From Nothopassalora personata (taxonomy: Eukaryota > Ascomycota > Dothideomycetes > Mycosphaerellales > Mycosphaerellaceae): 64,000 bases of DNA. The first letter of the stretch is position 1. Every line of letters starts with the position of its first letter. The notes under the pieces were generated by a model that saw only the letters and a program-made list of their open reading frames with translations, was not told the origin of the DNA and searched no databases. The translations under genes and the position numbers were made by a program. The stretch is taken from positions 1,240,001-1,304,000 of the forward strand of contig CM066295.1 in NCBI GenBank assembly GCA_033816765.1. The letters are read 5' to 3'. This document shows positions 53,795 through 63,617 of this stretch, piece after piece.

Positions 53795-53978
53795 TGTAAG
53801 GGCGCGCGTACCATAGGGTCCGAATGAGATAGTTGTTGTTCTACGAAGCTACGAAAGAGGAGCGCGAGGCGCGGCGGATAGATAAACCATCGCCAAGCCG
53901 CGCTAACCCGATGCGGAAGGTCCGAGGTTCCGCCGGGACGACGCATCGTCAGTGAAGGGTCGCGGGCTGCCCGTGACA
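53795..53978 (-). repeat. 5' LTR of gypsy-2
   Basis: 184 bp, identical to 46679-46862. Flanked on the right by GAATT. Confidence 0.95.
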
Positions 53979-53983
53979 GAATT

Positions 53984-56653
53984 TCTTAGTTAAGTACTTC
54001 CTATCGAACGGTTCTTATCCTTTAGGCATCTTAGATTCTAGGTATAGCGCCCTACGCTTCTATTCCATATCTCCCTTAACTCGTGATTCTAGGCATTCGT
54101 AAACGCTCGCGTCTACTAGCTTCTTCTTATCCGCCTTACGCTTGTACATCGTAAAGACCTACGGCATCCTAATGTTAGCTATATGTTAGCATACTTGTTA
54201 CTTTCGTACCTAAGCATTCAATGTAGATTGCCTTAGGATCTCGGAAGGCCAATCCCCTTAAACTAAATAAACGTTAGTAATAGAATCTCCCTTAAACGCG
54301 CCTATTCCAATTTCTACAACTCGTTCCTTTACTCTAGCAGTCCTAAGCAATCCTAATAAGTGAGCTAAATGGTTGCTAGGCGTTAGAGCCTTGCCGGGTT
54401 CCTATAGATGCGTCGTGTCGTAGTTGTATCCGTTTTCCTTACTATAGCTATTTACCGGTCCCGGGACCGGTAAATCAAAGTCCGAGGTTTTTCCGAGATA
54501 GTGCGAGAACCTCACCGATTTTATTAAATCCGGCTTTAGCAAATCGGTAGGTTGAGCGCCGTAACTTAACCTAAGCTTCTATTTCCCGACGCTTTTAATA
54601 GTTCTTAAAGGGTCTTACACCTATCCGAGCTAACTAGGGCAGTAAACATAACACTTTCACCTTTACGGCTAGTAATAGTCCCCTCCTATAAACTATCATC
54701 GCAGTTACGGGCAGTAAGTCGCACCTTACGGGCCTACGGACGTCCTAGGATTGTTAGTAAGTTTAGATCCAAGGAGATGAACATGTCTATTTAGTAGTGA
54801 ACCCTAAATACCTAAACATCTAAATTGCCTATAACACCTTTAAACTAGGCCCGCCCTCTAGCACCTCGAAAGGTAAGCTAAGCACTCGACATTACCGGTA
54901 ACCTAAATCTATAAGCGTTCCTCTAGCCGATGATATTTACCTTAGAACCCTCGTTAATTAGGTACCTAATCTAGTTCTTATTTATCCCGAACTCCGCTAC
55001 TACCTAAGGACTAGGGACTATAGTAAAGCTATTAAGGACACTAGAGAGCCCGATTTTCTTAACGTCCTTATAAAGCTTAGTAGTAGGGACCGCACCTTTA
55101 GAGTAAAGCATAGTTAAATACACTCCGACATACTAGGCCTAACTATCTTCGCGGAACACCTCCTTATTATACTTAGGTTTATCTTCATAGGTGACTACTT
55201 GTCTAGTACGAACCTTAGGGTCCTTTCCTATAAGACGTCGTACTATAGCGAGCTTCTCCTAAAGAGCGGGGGTGTTAGTAACGCGACCGAAGAGGGCAGC
55301 CTCGAACTAGCGACTATATCAAAACTAATCTTAGGCGTTCACATTAGGAAACGTTATCTAGAGGATCTAATTAATCTAGTAGATAATACCCTCTTCCTTT
55401 ATAACCGGGCTATTACTAGCTAAACTATATTGTCGGACGTAGTTATTAATCCTTATAGTCTTAGCATTCTATATACGCTTCCTTTATGCGAAGGGGGCGT
55501 TTACGGGACTAATAGGCATATCCTTAGGCAGTCCTTTGTTAGTATCGTTCCCTAATCTGTTTACTTAGGCATTATTTCCCCTTCCTAGGGTTACCCCGGA
55601 TTTAGCTAATAATTGAGTTTCGCTTATTTAAGCACTAACTTCGTTAATTATTTCAACCTCCTACTAGTTAATCTCAGCTTACCGGATCTCCTATTCCAAT
55701 TGTAGGCGAACTTTCTTAGTAGCCTTAGCTCGGGCTCGTAGATCCTAGGCTAAGGACCGGGTCCTCGGGTGCGGATTCTTTAGAATGCCTACGGGTGCCT
55801 TCCCTTTCACTTTGTTAGACTATATAGGATAGGTAGATACCTCGTTAAGCTCGCCTAAGTCGACCGCCTACTCCACTTCACTTTCTCCGAATAAGACCTA
55901 ATATGTACTAGTAGCCTTCTCTATTTAGCTAGACCGTGCGTCCTAAGGGCTATACTCCATTAAATGCCTAAAGTTAGGAGGGGGCTTAGAATAATTAGGA
56001 GGCGTAACCTTTATTACCCTAGTGTAGTCCCTACCCATCCATTACTTACGTAGTATAGAAATCTTATACTAGTTATTAAACTCGATCGGCCTATAATGTT
56101 CTTCGAGTAGAGGGAGCATATAGAGTAGTTTCGGTTTACTATAGTCCCTCCGAAAGTTAAACTTAGTAGGACGCGGATCGCCTTCTTTCCCTAGATACTA
56201 CTAGTTATTTAGGGCGAGGTATACGTAGCCCCGAGATATTAAGGACCTTATCGCCCTACAGTTACTAGCCTAGTGCTTCGAACTGCTATAGTTGTAGTAA
56301 CAACTATCTATCGCTTTAGACTGTTCGCGATTCTGCGATAGGGGACGCTACATTACGTAAACCTATAGTTTAGTATCTAGGTCGTGCCTCTCCGGTTACA
56401 TAGAGCGTTAATTCTCGCTCGGGTAGAAGGTACCCGCGTCCGCGACGCGACCGCGCTAGTATGCACGTATACTTATTTTAGCTACCTTCTAGATAAGGTT
56501 ATTATTAACAACAGTCCTAGAAGTAGCCTTCTTAAGCGTGTTAATCTTAGGCTTAAGGCGCGGCATTTGCTTTACGACTAAGCGGTATAGCTAAGGTAAA
56601 GTAAGAGGGAAATCTATATATATAGCTTTCCATCCCTCCTTACTATCTACGAT
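53984..56653 (-). pseudogene. Gypsy-3 Gag C-terminus to Pol N-terminus (RIPed)
   Basis: Read leftward. It continues the Gag relic from 59334, with a zinc-knuckle-like CYYNYSSSKHQASNC near 56.29 kb, then a long linker and the protease/RT-proximal region. The frame joins that of 46673 across gypsy-2 (RKYLTKKF then LKYRRGSR-type sequence). It carries one perfect copy of the 26-bp palindrome at 54450-54475 in an otherwise continuous frame. Confidence 0.6.
54450..54475. repeat. Perfect 26-bp palindrome within gypsy-3
   Basis: Identical to the palindromes bordering unit A, but here alone, with unrelated flanks on both sides. Confidence 0.95.
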
Positions 56654-56658
56654 GCTAG

Positions 56659-56974
56659 TGTTACGGTCCGGTACGATCGTGCACGTGGAAGAACTTCATT
56701 CGTTGGGAATAGGGACACGCGCTGCCAATGAGCGGGCGCTCTTGTGTGACTCATAGCAGAGCGCTCTTAGTGCTCTACCGAGAGAGCAGGACAGACCGCG
56801 CCAAGACATGGCACTATATAGACGACGCTCTTTTGCAAGTAGATAGGAGCTTCGTGCTCAACTCATTTCAAGTATACACCATATACTGTTTGGGACCACT
56901 ACCTTCTCAACGAGTCAGAGACATCCCTGCAAAGATCCAAGCCCAGTTGGGATAACGTACAGCGGTTCCTAACA
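56659..56974 (+). repeat. 5' LTR of the non-autonomous element
   Basis: 316 bp with canonical ends, TGTTACGG...TTCCTAACA. It holds a TATATAGACG promoter-like segment near 56815. Confidence 0.92.
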
Positions 56975-57006
56975 ACTTTGAGCACCACCACCAGGGCCCT
57001 TTGCAT

Positions 57007-57999
57007 ATGTCTGGGAGAGACGCTACCCGGAGTCCGTCACGACAACAGCCACAGTCAACTGGCATCACGGAACGAATGAGCGAAATGTCGATTACAGGAA
57101 GCAGCAAGAACAACAACACTCCTATGGGTATGCTGAACCCATTGGACCACCACCGTGCACCTAAGGTGTCTACGCCGGAGACGTTCGACGGGACCAAGGA
57201 CAAACTGGAGGCTTTTCAACTGCAGGTTCAGTTGTACCTTCACTTCAACGCACACCAGTTTCAAGGCGAGGCCAGCAAGGTCTTGTACGCCGCATCCTTC
57301 CTACGAGGAAAAGCAGCTAGAGGATTCCGACCATACCTCAAGGACTGGCTACACAACCAGGGCGAGGGAGAAACACCGAAAACGGAAACTCGAAAAATTT
57401 TCCACGACTACGACGAGTTTGAGACGAAACTCGATGATCTATACGGGATACCAAATGAGGAGGTATACGCCGACCGACATATCCGACAACTTCGACAGAC
57501 TACTTCTGTAGCGCTGTACGCCTCAGAATTCCAAGGATATGCCGCCGACCTGGAATGGAACGACGCAGCTTTGCGATCGCAGTTCTACCTCGGGCTGAAA
57601 GACAACGTCAAAGCCGAACTATCCCGAAACGCCAGCGTCGTTACGCTAGGGGCGATGATCAAGGCAGCAAAGGAGATCGACGAAAGGCTCCAGGAGTTGA
57701 GGTACGACCGACACGTACAGCCTGGATACCAGAGACCCGCCGCGGGCGGAAGAGGGGGCTTCAAGGCCAGAAGTCAGGACCCTAATGGTTACGGAGACCC
57801 AATGGAATTGGACGTAACGGAACGTAGGACAGGAAGGGGGCTGAAGAGCAAAGGTTCCACCTGCTACGTATGTGGCGAGCAAGGCCATTTTGCAAGGAAC
57901 TGCAAGAAAAAGAACATGGTTAGCCGCGAGTTCAACGCAATGATTCGCGAAGAGAATACATACCAGGAATGCGAGAACTTCTTCTCGAAATCTGCCTAG
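57007..57999 (+). CDS. Gag of the non-autonomous LTR element
   Basis: 330 aa from the ATG at 57007 (MSGRDATRSPSRQQ). The central region (about residues 60-230) is a retrotransposon Gag/capsid-type helical domain (DKLEAFQLQVQLYL, KAARGFRPYLKDWL, QFYLGLKDNVKAELS). A CCHC zinc knuckle (CYVCGEQGHFARNC, C-x2-C-x4-H-x4-C) near residue 292 should bind the element RNA. The frame ends soon after the knuckle and no pol follows. The frame is intact, so Gag may still package this RNA or that of a relative. Confidence 0.9.
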   Translation: MSGRDATRSPSRQQPQSTGITERMSEMSITGSSKNNNTPMGMLNPLDHHRAPKVSTPETFDGTKDKLEAFQLQVQLYLHFNAHQFQGEASKVLYAASFLRGKAARGFRPYLKDWLHNQGEGETPKTETRKIFHDYDEFETKLDDLYGIPNEEVYADRHIRQLRQTTSVALYASEFQGYAADLEWNDAALRSQFYLGLKDNVKAELSRNASVVTLGAMIKAAKEIDERLQELRYDRHVQPGYQRPAAGGRGGFKARSQDPNGYGDPMELDVTERRTGRGLKSKGSTCYVCGEQGHFARNCKKKNMVSREFNAMIREENTYQECENFFSKSA

Positions 58000-58111
58000 C
58001 AGAAACAACCTGAGGACAGCAAGGCATCAAACAGCGGCTTCTTGATTTGATGACCTAGGACACAGAAGTCAACACAACGACACGGGACAAATGACTACTG
58101 GATATCACGAC

Positions 58112-58612
58112 TTACGACGGATGGCCATCGGGCCACGAGAACGGAGAAGCGAGGCCGGCTCCAAGAAGATCGCTCTCGAGACCAGGGAAGTCCGACAGTT
58201 CGGGGTCGTTCGGATCGAACTCTGTGTTGGCGGCGAGGTGGGCTACTTCCTCGTCGACCCGGGAGTTATTCATGTTTCGAACCTCGCGATTGCGACGGAT
58301 CCGCTGACGGAGAGCCTCGATCTTTCGGAAAATGTCTTCCGCGGAAATCTTGAGCCGCTCTATCTCCTGCTCGTCTGACTCGATCTTCTCTGTCAACTCT
58401 TCCACGACGCGGTCGAGTTTCTCGAGGGAGGAGGTGACACAAGGTTTCCCGAGGCGGGTGCAGTTGGCACAAGACATGATGGAAAAATCGGCAATGTAAA
58501 CGCAGGGGCGCTGATTCCGGCAACAGTGGTCGCAAGGTTTAGAAGGAACAAAGGGATCAGCAAAGATTTTAGCAAGACGACGTTTTTTGCGCTGGGCGGA
58601 GGACGAAGACAT
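58112..58612 (-). CDS. Antisense ORF: Zn2Cys6-like zinc cluster plus coiled coil
   Basis: 166 aa on the strand opposite to gag, starting at the first ATG (MSSSSAQRKKRRLAK); the frame is open upstream to about 58678. A basic start is followed by six cysteines, C27-x2-C30-x6-C37-x10-C48-x2-C51-x6-C58, which is the spacing of fungal GAL4-type zinc clusters. A seventh cysteine (C31) lies inside. Next comes a strongly predicted coiled coil (about 62-110, LEKLDRVVEELTEKIES...), as in GAL4-class dimers, and an acidic tail. A DNA-binding or RNA-binding regulator is inferred. It could be transcribed from the right-hand LTRs if these are bidirectional. Similar ORFs may exist in other fungal LTR elements; I cannot name one. 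Confidence 0.75.
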   Translation of the reverse strand: MSSSSAQRKKRRLAKIFADPFVPSKPCDHCCRNQRPCVYIADFSIMSCANCTRLGKPCVTSSLEKLDRVVEELTEKIESDEQEIERLKISAEDIFRKIEALRQRIRRNREVRNMNNSRVDEEVAHLAANTEFDPNDPELSDFPGLESDLLGAGLASPFSWPDGHPS

Positions 58613-58698
58613 GGTAAGAAAAGGGTGGTTGCGGAATTTGAACTTCGGAGGACAGGACCTACTTATGACTAACGACACGTGATCGCTGGGGCATCGAT

Positions 58699-58715
58699 CC
58701 TAGGGAGGGGGATGG
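58699..58715 (+). other. Polypurine tract of the non-autonomous element
   Basis: AGGGAGGGGGATGG directly precedes the TGTTACGG start of the right-hand LTR. Confidence 0.75.
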
Positions 58716-59025
58716 TGTTACGGTCCGGTACGATCGTGCACGTGGAAGAACTTCATTCGTTGGGAATAGGGACACGCGCTGCCAATGAGCGGGCGCTCTT
58801 GTGTGACTCATAGCAGAGCGCTCTTAGTGCTCTACCGAGAGAGCAGGACAGACCGCGCCAAGACATGGCACTATATAGACGACGCTCTTTTGCAAGTAGA
58901 TAGGAGCTTCGTGCTCAACTCATTTCAAGTATACACCATATACTGTTTGGGACCACTACCTTCTCAACGAGTCAGAGACATCCCTGCAAAGATCCAAGCC
59001 CAGTTGGGATAACGTACAGCGGTTC
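58716..59025 (+). repeat. Right-hand LTR copy 1 (last 6 bp missing)
   Basis: 310 bp matching the 5' LTR, ending at ...AGCGGTTC without the final CTAACA. Confidence 0.92.
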
Positions 59026-59328
59026 TACGATCGTGCACGTGGAAGAACTTCATTCGTTGGGAATAGGGACACGCGCTGCCAATGAGCGGGCGCTCTTGTG
59101 TGACTCATAGCAGAGCGCTCTTAGTGCTCTACCGAGAGAGCAGGACAGACCGCGCCAAGACATGGCACTATATAGACGACGCTCTTTTGCAAGTAGATAG
59201 GAGCTTCGTGCTCAACTCATTTCAAGTATACACCATATACTGTTTGGGACCACTACCTTCTCAACGAGTCAGAGACATCCCTGCAAAGATCCAAGCCCAG
59301 TTGGGATAACGTACAGCGGTTCCTAACA
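59026..59328 (+). repeat. Right-hand LTR copy 2 (first 13 bp missing)
   Basis: 303 bp starting TACGATCG, so TGTTACGGTCCGG is missing, and ending in the complete TTCCTAACA followed by GCTAG. Confidence 0.92.
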
Positions 59329-59333
59329 GCTAG

Positions 59334-60069
59334 TAGCTTCATCGAGGATCCTCTAAAAGTCCCTAAACTTCTTAGGTTGCTTTAGGTAAAGCCCGTAAGC
59401 CTTATAGACCGCTTTTGCGACTCCCTCTAGCAATCCCTAAAGGAGGAGGCGACTCCGGGAGCTATTATCTAAATCCTTAGGTTCAATTAGGTCACTTAAG
59501 GATACAAATAGGCGGATGAATTCCTTTACATCTTATTCTTTAGGCCTCTTACCTTACTACGCCCTAACAATTTCCTTAAGATATTCCCGACTCCCTAATA
59601 TCGAGTAGGCGTTAAACCTTAAGAACTCTAATAAGAACGCCCTCCTAAAACGTGCCTTATTAGTGAGCCACCTAGGTAGCCTTATAACTACGCGCCGGAT
59701 AGTAGTTTCGCAATTGCGCTTAAACCTACCCTAGAAATTATCCTTCTTAATAGATGCCCGAGGCGGATACTAGTCTATTAGGTCGCTAAACCGCTCCTAG
59801 AACTTAGTAGCATTAGTGCTATTGAAGAACGGATTCTTAGCACCTCCTAGAGGTAGAAAGCGAGGGCTAGCGTTTTCTATTACTACTACTAATCGTCTAA
59901 AGAGGGCAGTCATAGTATCTATTCTAATTGTACTGTTCGTTCCTATACCTATACCCAATTCAGCGGCGCTAGTTCCGCTTCTCCCTTCCTTACTAGATTT
60001 AGGTGTTTCCCCTTCCTCCGATTCCTCTATCCCCTTATAAGGGACAGAATCCCTATAGACCCCTTCCAT
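59334..60069 (-). pseudogene. Gypsy-3 Gag N-terminal part (RIPed)
   Basis: Starts at the ATG at 60069 (MEGVYRDSVPYKGIEESEEGE) and is open for 90 codons before the first RIP-type stop. Read on, it is a Gag-like helical protein continuing to 59334, where the non-autonomous element interrupts it, and on again from 56653. Confidence 0.65.
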
Positions 60070-60445
60070 TTTCGTAGGGTTTATAGGCTGTTCGTAGCCT
60101 CTACCTATGTCGGTAAAGGTACTAAGTTTTTCTAGTAATGCAGCCGTATCTATTGTTACGTAGTGCTTACTTTAGAATGTACTAATACTAGTTGTTACTT
60201 AATAGGACCTTATGACCGTAATTGTTACTAAATACCTTAGACCTTAAGTGTTTTCGACCTTAGTCGACCTTAACCGTGAACCTTGACCTTAAACCTTAAC
60301 CTTAAACCTTAACCTTGAACCTTAACCTTAAGTAATGACCTTGACCGTAAACCTTAGACCTTAAACCGTAATTTTAACCTTACAAACTGGATGCTAATAC
60401 GCTACCGGGTATACACTTAATACCCTCCCTTATTAACTACTAAAA
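60070..60445. other. Gypsy-3 leader with AACCTTA repeats
   Basis: Upstream of the gypsy-3 Gag start, so a 5' leader or LTR is expected. From about 60228 to 60384 it is built of short units close to AACCTTA, with variants GACCTTA and ACCGTAA. No gene is seen. Confidence 0.5.
60228..60384. repeat. Degenerate AACCTTA short tandem repeat
   Basis: At least twelve imperfect units of 6-7 bp (ACCTTAA, AACCTTG, GACCTTA). It resembles telomere-type periodicity but is not the TTAGGG/CCCTAA unit. Confidence 0.7.
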
Positions 60446-60839
60446 TAATGTCTACTAACCACCCTATGTAGGCCTGTCTAAGTTGTAGTAGTGTGGAGCG
60501 GCGCTTATGTAAGCAGAGGTATTTGCCGGTCCCAGGACCGTGAAATCAGGTCACGTGACGAGTAGCGTAGTAGCCGGATAAAACAAGAGGATTAGCGGAC
60601 CTAAACCCCTATGCCCTCTACTTAAGAGGTATGAATTGAATTGTTACCTTAATGCTACGCTTACAATACTTAACTGCGTAGTATATATCTCAATAGCTAT
60701 ACTAGTCCCGCTAGCTTACCTAAATGTCTAATTAAACCTAAATGAAATAGGGGCAAGTTGGACCTAAGGAACCCCCCCTCTAAACCTAAGGTCGACATAA
60801 CTAAACCTAAGGTTAACATAACTAATTAGTCGTTAATAC

Positions 60840-62910
60840 TAGCTAGTAAAGTTCCTATAGTAGTTACGAAAGAAACTCTTATTACGCCCTTCGCTTATAA
60901 AGCATATCTACTCGAGAGTAGTAACTAAGCTAAGCTACTTATCTATTAATTTTATAGCTCGGACGCGCTACTTATGTATCTTCTTATAGAAGAGCTCCGA
61001 GTCTAGGCGGACCGTAGCATTAAGCCACTTTCTAGTATTAAGGATAACTTCGTTATCGTTCTAAGACTTTAAACCCGCTAGGACATTAGATAGAGGGCTA
61101 ATGCTACTAAGGTATACGGCCGTAGGGAAAGGATAGCCGGGTACTAGGCGTCGATACTTAAACCCTATAGCGCTCTTACTCGGCGTCTTAAAGTTACGAT
61201 AGAGGTCTATTACCTAGTGTATACTCTAGCTTCGCTAGAGTTTAAGATAGTTATCGTCGCGGATCTCGATAAAGTAAGGGTTAATCTAACGTAGCGTCTT
61301 CTTATATACGGCCTACCTTATCGGAACGCCTATAGTAGTTACCCGCATTTACCTAGCGCTTAGATCCTCTCTAAACTAGCTAGTGCGGTTTTTGCTTAGG
61401 TAATTCTAAGCCCTAACCGAGAAGAAGCGCTTAAATCGGCCGTCTTCTACGTAGTCGTTATTCCGGCACTACTAGATGAACTCTATAGTATTCTCTTACT
61501 TATGAAAACCGTGTAAAAACTCCGGCCTACTAGTGCCCTCTAAGTTAAGAGAGTATAGTATGTTAAGGCGGTTACTAGTCTAGTAGTTTTTAACTTCGAG
61601 GTTTAAGTCGACCCTAGTATACTATACTATAGCGTTCGCGTTACCCCCTTAATAAGCTCTATTAAATCTAAAAGTCGTAGGCCTAGGGAAGGAGATAAAC
61701 CGAGTATAGTATTAAGGGTATAGCGCTACTTGTAAGAGCTACAGCCCGGGGTCTTGTCGTATAATCTATTAGCTTAGAGAATACTACATGTTCTAGTAGA
61801 CGCCGCCGTTACTAACCTTATTTAATTCTTATAGGTGCTATCGGTACACGTCAAATTCTCGACTTATTATCTCTCTAACTATTTTAACCCGCGGCGCTAG
61901 GTTAGCGTTATTATACTAGTATAGCATGTTACTATTAATGTAGGTACCGGTACTATTAAGATCGGCTTAGTTAGCTTTATTAATGCCAAATTTGTCGAGG
62001 ATCTAGTTATAGTTAGTATACGTAATAATACTACTCGTAGTACCGATTTTGCCTCGCTAGATAGTCTAGGTTAATCTATACTGTCCTCTAGGGACGCGGA
62101 CTTCTTAGTAATAGTACCTTCTATAAAGTATAGAAGGCTATCCTTATAGACGGCTAGGCGGTGTCTTCTAATAATCTCCCTACTCTTAGCCAACTACGGA
62201 TTAATACTACGTGCTTTAGTCTCCCTATCGCACCGGGTAAGATTACTATGCTCTAGAATTTGCTTACGATCTATGCCCTTACGGCCGATCCTTATACGCT
62301 AGATTAATGCCCTCTAAATTCTACTAATAGCCCTACTATAGTCTAGGTACTTATTAATAAAGGCCGTAAACTAGCGGCGTCCGCTATTAGTACTATAAAG
62401 CTCGGAGATAATGCGTCGATTAAGAATCTTATTGTCTATCTACTATAGCTAGTAGCGGGTAAGCGTAGCTCGAAGAGTCTTCTTACGATTACAAATCTCT
62501 AAACCGGTCTTACGAATCTTACCGACGATAGGAAACAAGACATCGAGCTTCTTATTACTAAGGAATTTATCCTTATAGCTCTTACCTATACCGTTCTTAA
62601 CTTCCTCGAAAAATAGGTTAACCTAGACGGAGTAGTCTTCGAACACCTTCTCGAAGCCCTTATAGAAGTCCTTTAACACCTTAACCCGCTTCTAAGGACT
62701 AAGCTCTTAGAATATAACATTAGCGGCGGACTTCGGCGTATTCGTATTAGTAAGGACATGCTTAACGTTATCCGGTAGACGAAGGGACTTAAATAAGGTC
62801 TAAGGTAGGCGGGTAAGCCTAGTAACAGTACTAGTAAGCGCTATACTCGAACTAGCCGGGCGTAACGATAGACTAGCTAAAGCTATAATGACTAGGATTC
62901 GCTAGTAGTA
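60840..62910 (-). pseudogene. Unit A gene, second copy (RIPed and deleted)
   Basis: Aligns with 40060-42890 of the first copy apart from the 769-bp deletion at 62056/62057. The Ser/Asn-rich end present in the first copy is missing. No product is possible. Confidence 0.6.
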
Positions 62911-63141
62911 AGATCGTAAGAGTTAGCTATCTCGTAGTGCTACTCTAGAGTATTAGTAAGCTTTAAAAGCTTAATGTTAGGGTAGGGGGGCTTTAAAGAA
63001 GGTTAAGGTCGTAAAGAGAGAGGCTAAAGAACCGTCTAATATATATAGTAGTAGTTAGATAGTGTTAGTATTTAAAGAAAAAGAGAGGAAGTAGTAGGTA
63101 GAGAGCTACGCTTAAGTATGCCTCTTAGCGTATGTCTCTAT

Positions 63142-63303
63142 TGTTACGGGTAAACGACGTATACACTAAAGTTCTATAAGGTTTATAATAAGTTTGATAT
63201 AGAAGAAAGGGGAAGTCACACGCTATCCGAAGAAAAGGTGTCGGAAAGTAATCCGAACGCATAGGCGTAGCCTATACTAAGGAATAGGGGCCCGCCCCTT
63301 ACA
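63142..63303 (+). repeat. Solo LTR, 162 bp
   Basis: Absent from the first unit A copy, whose uninterrupted sequence here is GTCCCTATAACCG. The insertion has TG/CA ends (TGTTACGGG...CCCCTTACA) and flanking TCTAT (63137-63141) and CCTAT (63304-63308), a 5-bp duplication with one C-to-T change. Confidence 0.85.
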
Positions 63304-63473
63304 CCTATAACCGTTATAAGGCAGTAGTACCGAGACCGGCCTTATAAGTAGTAAGAGTAGTACTATTAAGGTTATACTAAAGGTCCGATAACCCTACATA
63401 TAACCGAAAACTAGTACTAGTAACTACCTAGGTAAGCATTCGATAGAGGCATACTATACTATTACGTAATCCG

Positions 63474-63499
63474 ATTTACCGGTCCCGGGACCGGTAAAT
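63474..63499. repeat. Perfect 26-bp palindrome, right boundary of unit A copy 2
   Basis: Identical to 43315-43340 although the surrounding sequence differs at many RIP-type positions. Confidence 0.95.
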
Positions 63500-63617
63500 G
63501 TAACTCTACTAACTAAGGTCTAACTAAGGTAAGAACATCCTATAAAGTAAAGTCTAGATAACCGAATTAGCTTAATAAACTAAAGAGCATACGTAATACA
63601 TGCCTAAGGGAAGTAAA

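Larger units (their letters stand above)
46679..53978 (-). mobile_element. Young, apparently complete Ty3/gypsy chromovirus, gypsy-2
   Basis: 7.3 kb with identical 184-bp LTRs (46679-46862 and 53795-53978) and the perfect 5-bp target duplication GAATT (46674-46678 and 53979-53983). It encodes Gag and Pol on the minus strand with no internal stop. On that strand the LTR reads TGTCACGGGC...CCTTACA with TG/CA ends. A polypurine tract precedes the 3' LTR. There is no RIP although it lies in RIPed gypsy-3, so it inserted after RIP or escaped it. It is the one element here that looks autonomous. Confidence 0.96.
56659..59328 (+). mobile_element. Young non-autonomous LTR element with gag and antisense ORF
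   Basis: 2.67 kb flanked by the perfect duplication GCTAG (56654-56658 and 59329-59333). One 316-bp LTR is on the left; two tandem, slightly clipped LTRs are on the right. The interior encodes a Gag on the plus strand and a zinc-cluster ORF on the minus strand, with no protease, RT or integrase. It is un-RIPed and sits within the RIPed Gag of gypsy-3. A full-length relative elsewhere in the genome must supply the enzymes if it moves. Confidence 0.92.
43459..60230 (-). mobile_element. RIPed gypsy-3, split by gypsy-2 and a non-autonomous LTR element
   Basis: Minus-strand Ty3/gypsy pieces at 60069-59334 (Gag start), 56653-53984 (Gag to pol start) and 46673-43459 (RT to integrase). The frame is continuous across both younger insertions, and each has a perfect 5-bp target duplication (GCTAG and GAATT). 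The RT type (GYDQ...LPQGATNSV...FLDN) differs from that of gypsy-1 and gypsy-2, so this is a distinct gypsy lineage. LTRs were not identified and the outer limits are approximate. Confidence 0.7.
60446..63617. mobile_element. Unit A, second copy with deletions
   Basis: Matches 38956-43458 but lacks about 0.7 kb corresponding to 39350-40055 and 769 bp corresponding to 41274-42042, and has gained a 162-bp solo LTR. The palindromes are at 60521-60546 (with two changes) and 63474-63499 (perfect). More CA-to-TA changes are present here than in the first copy in several stretches. The right limit is set by the LINE-like insertion. Confidence 0.75.

Noticed and set aside
60228..60384. Telomere end
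   Set aside because: The unit is not TTAGGG/CCCTAA, it is degenerate, and it lies between transposon sequences with more DNA on both sides.
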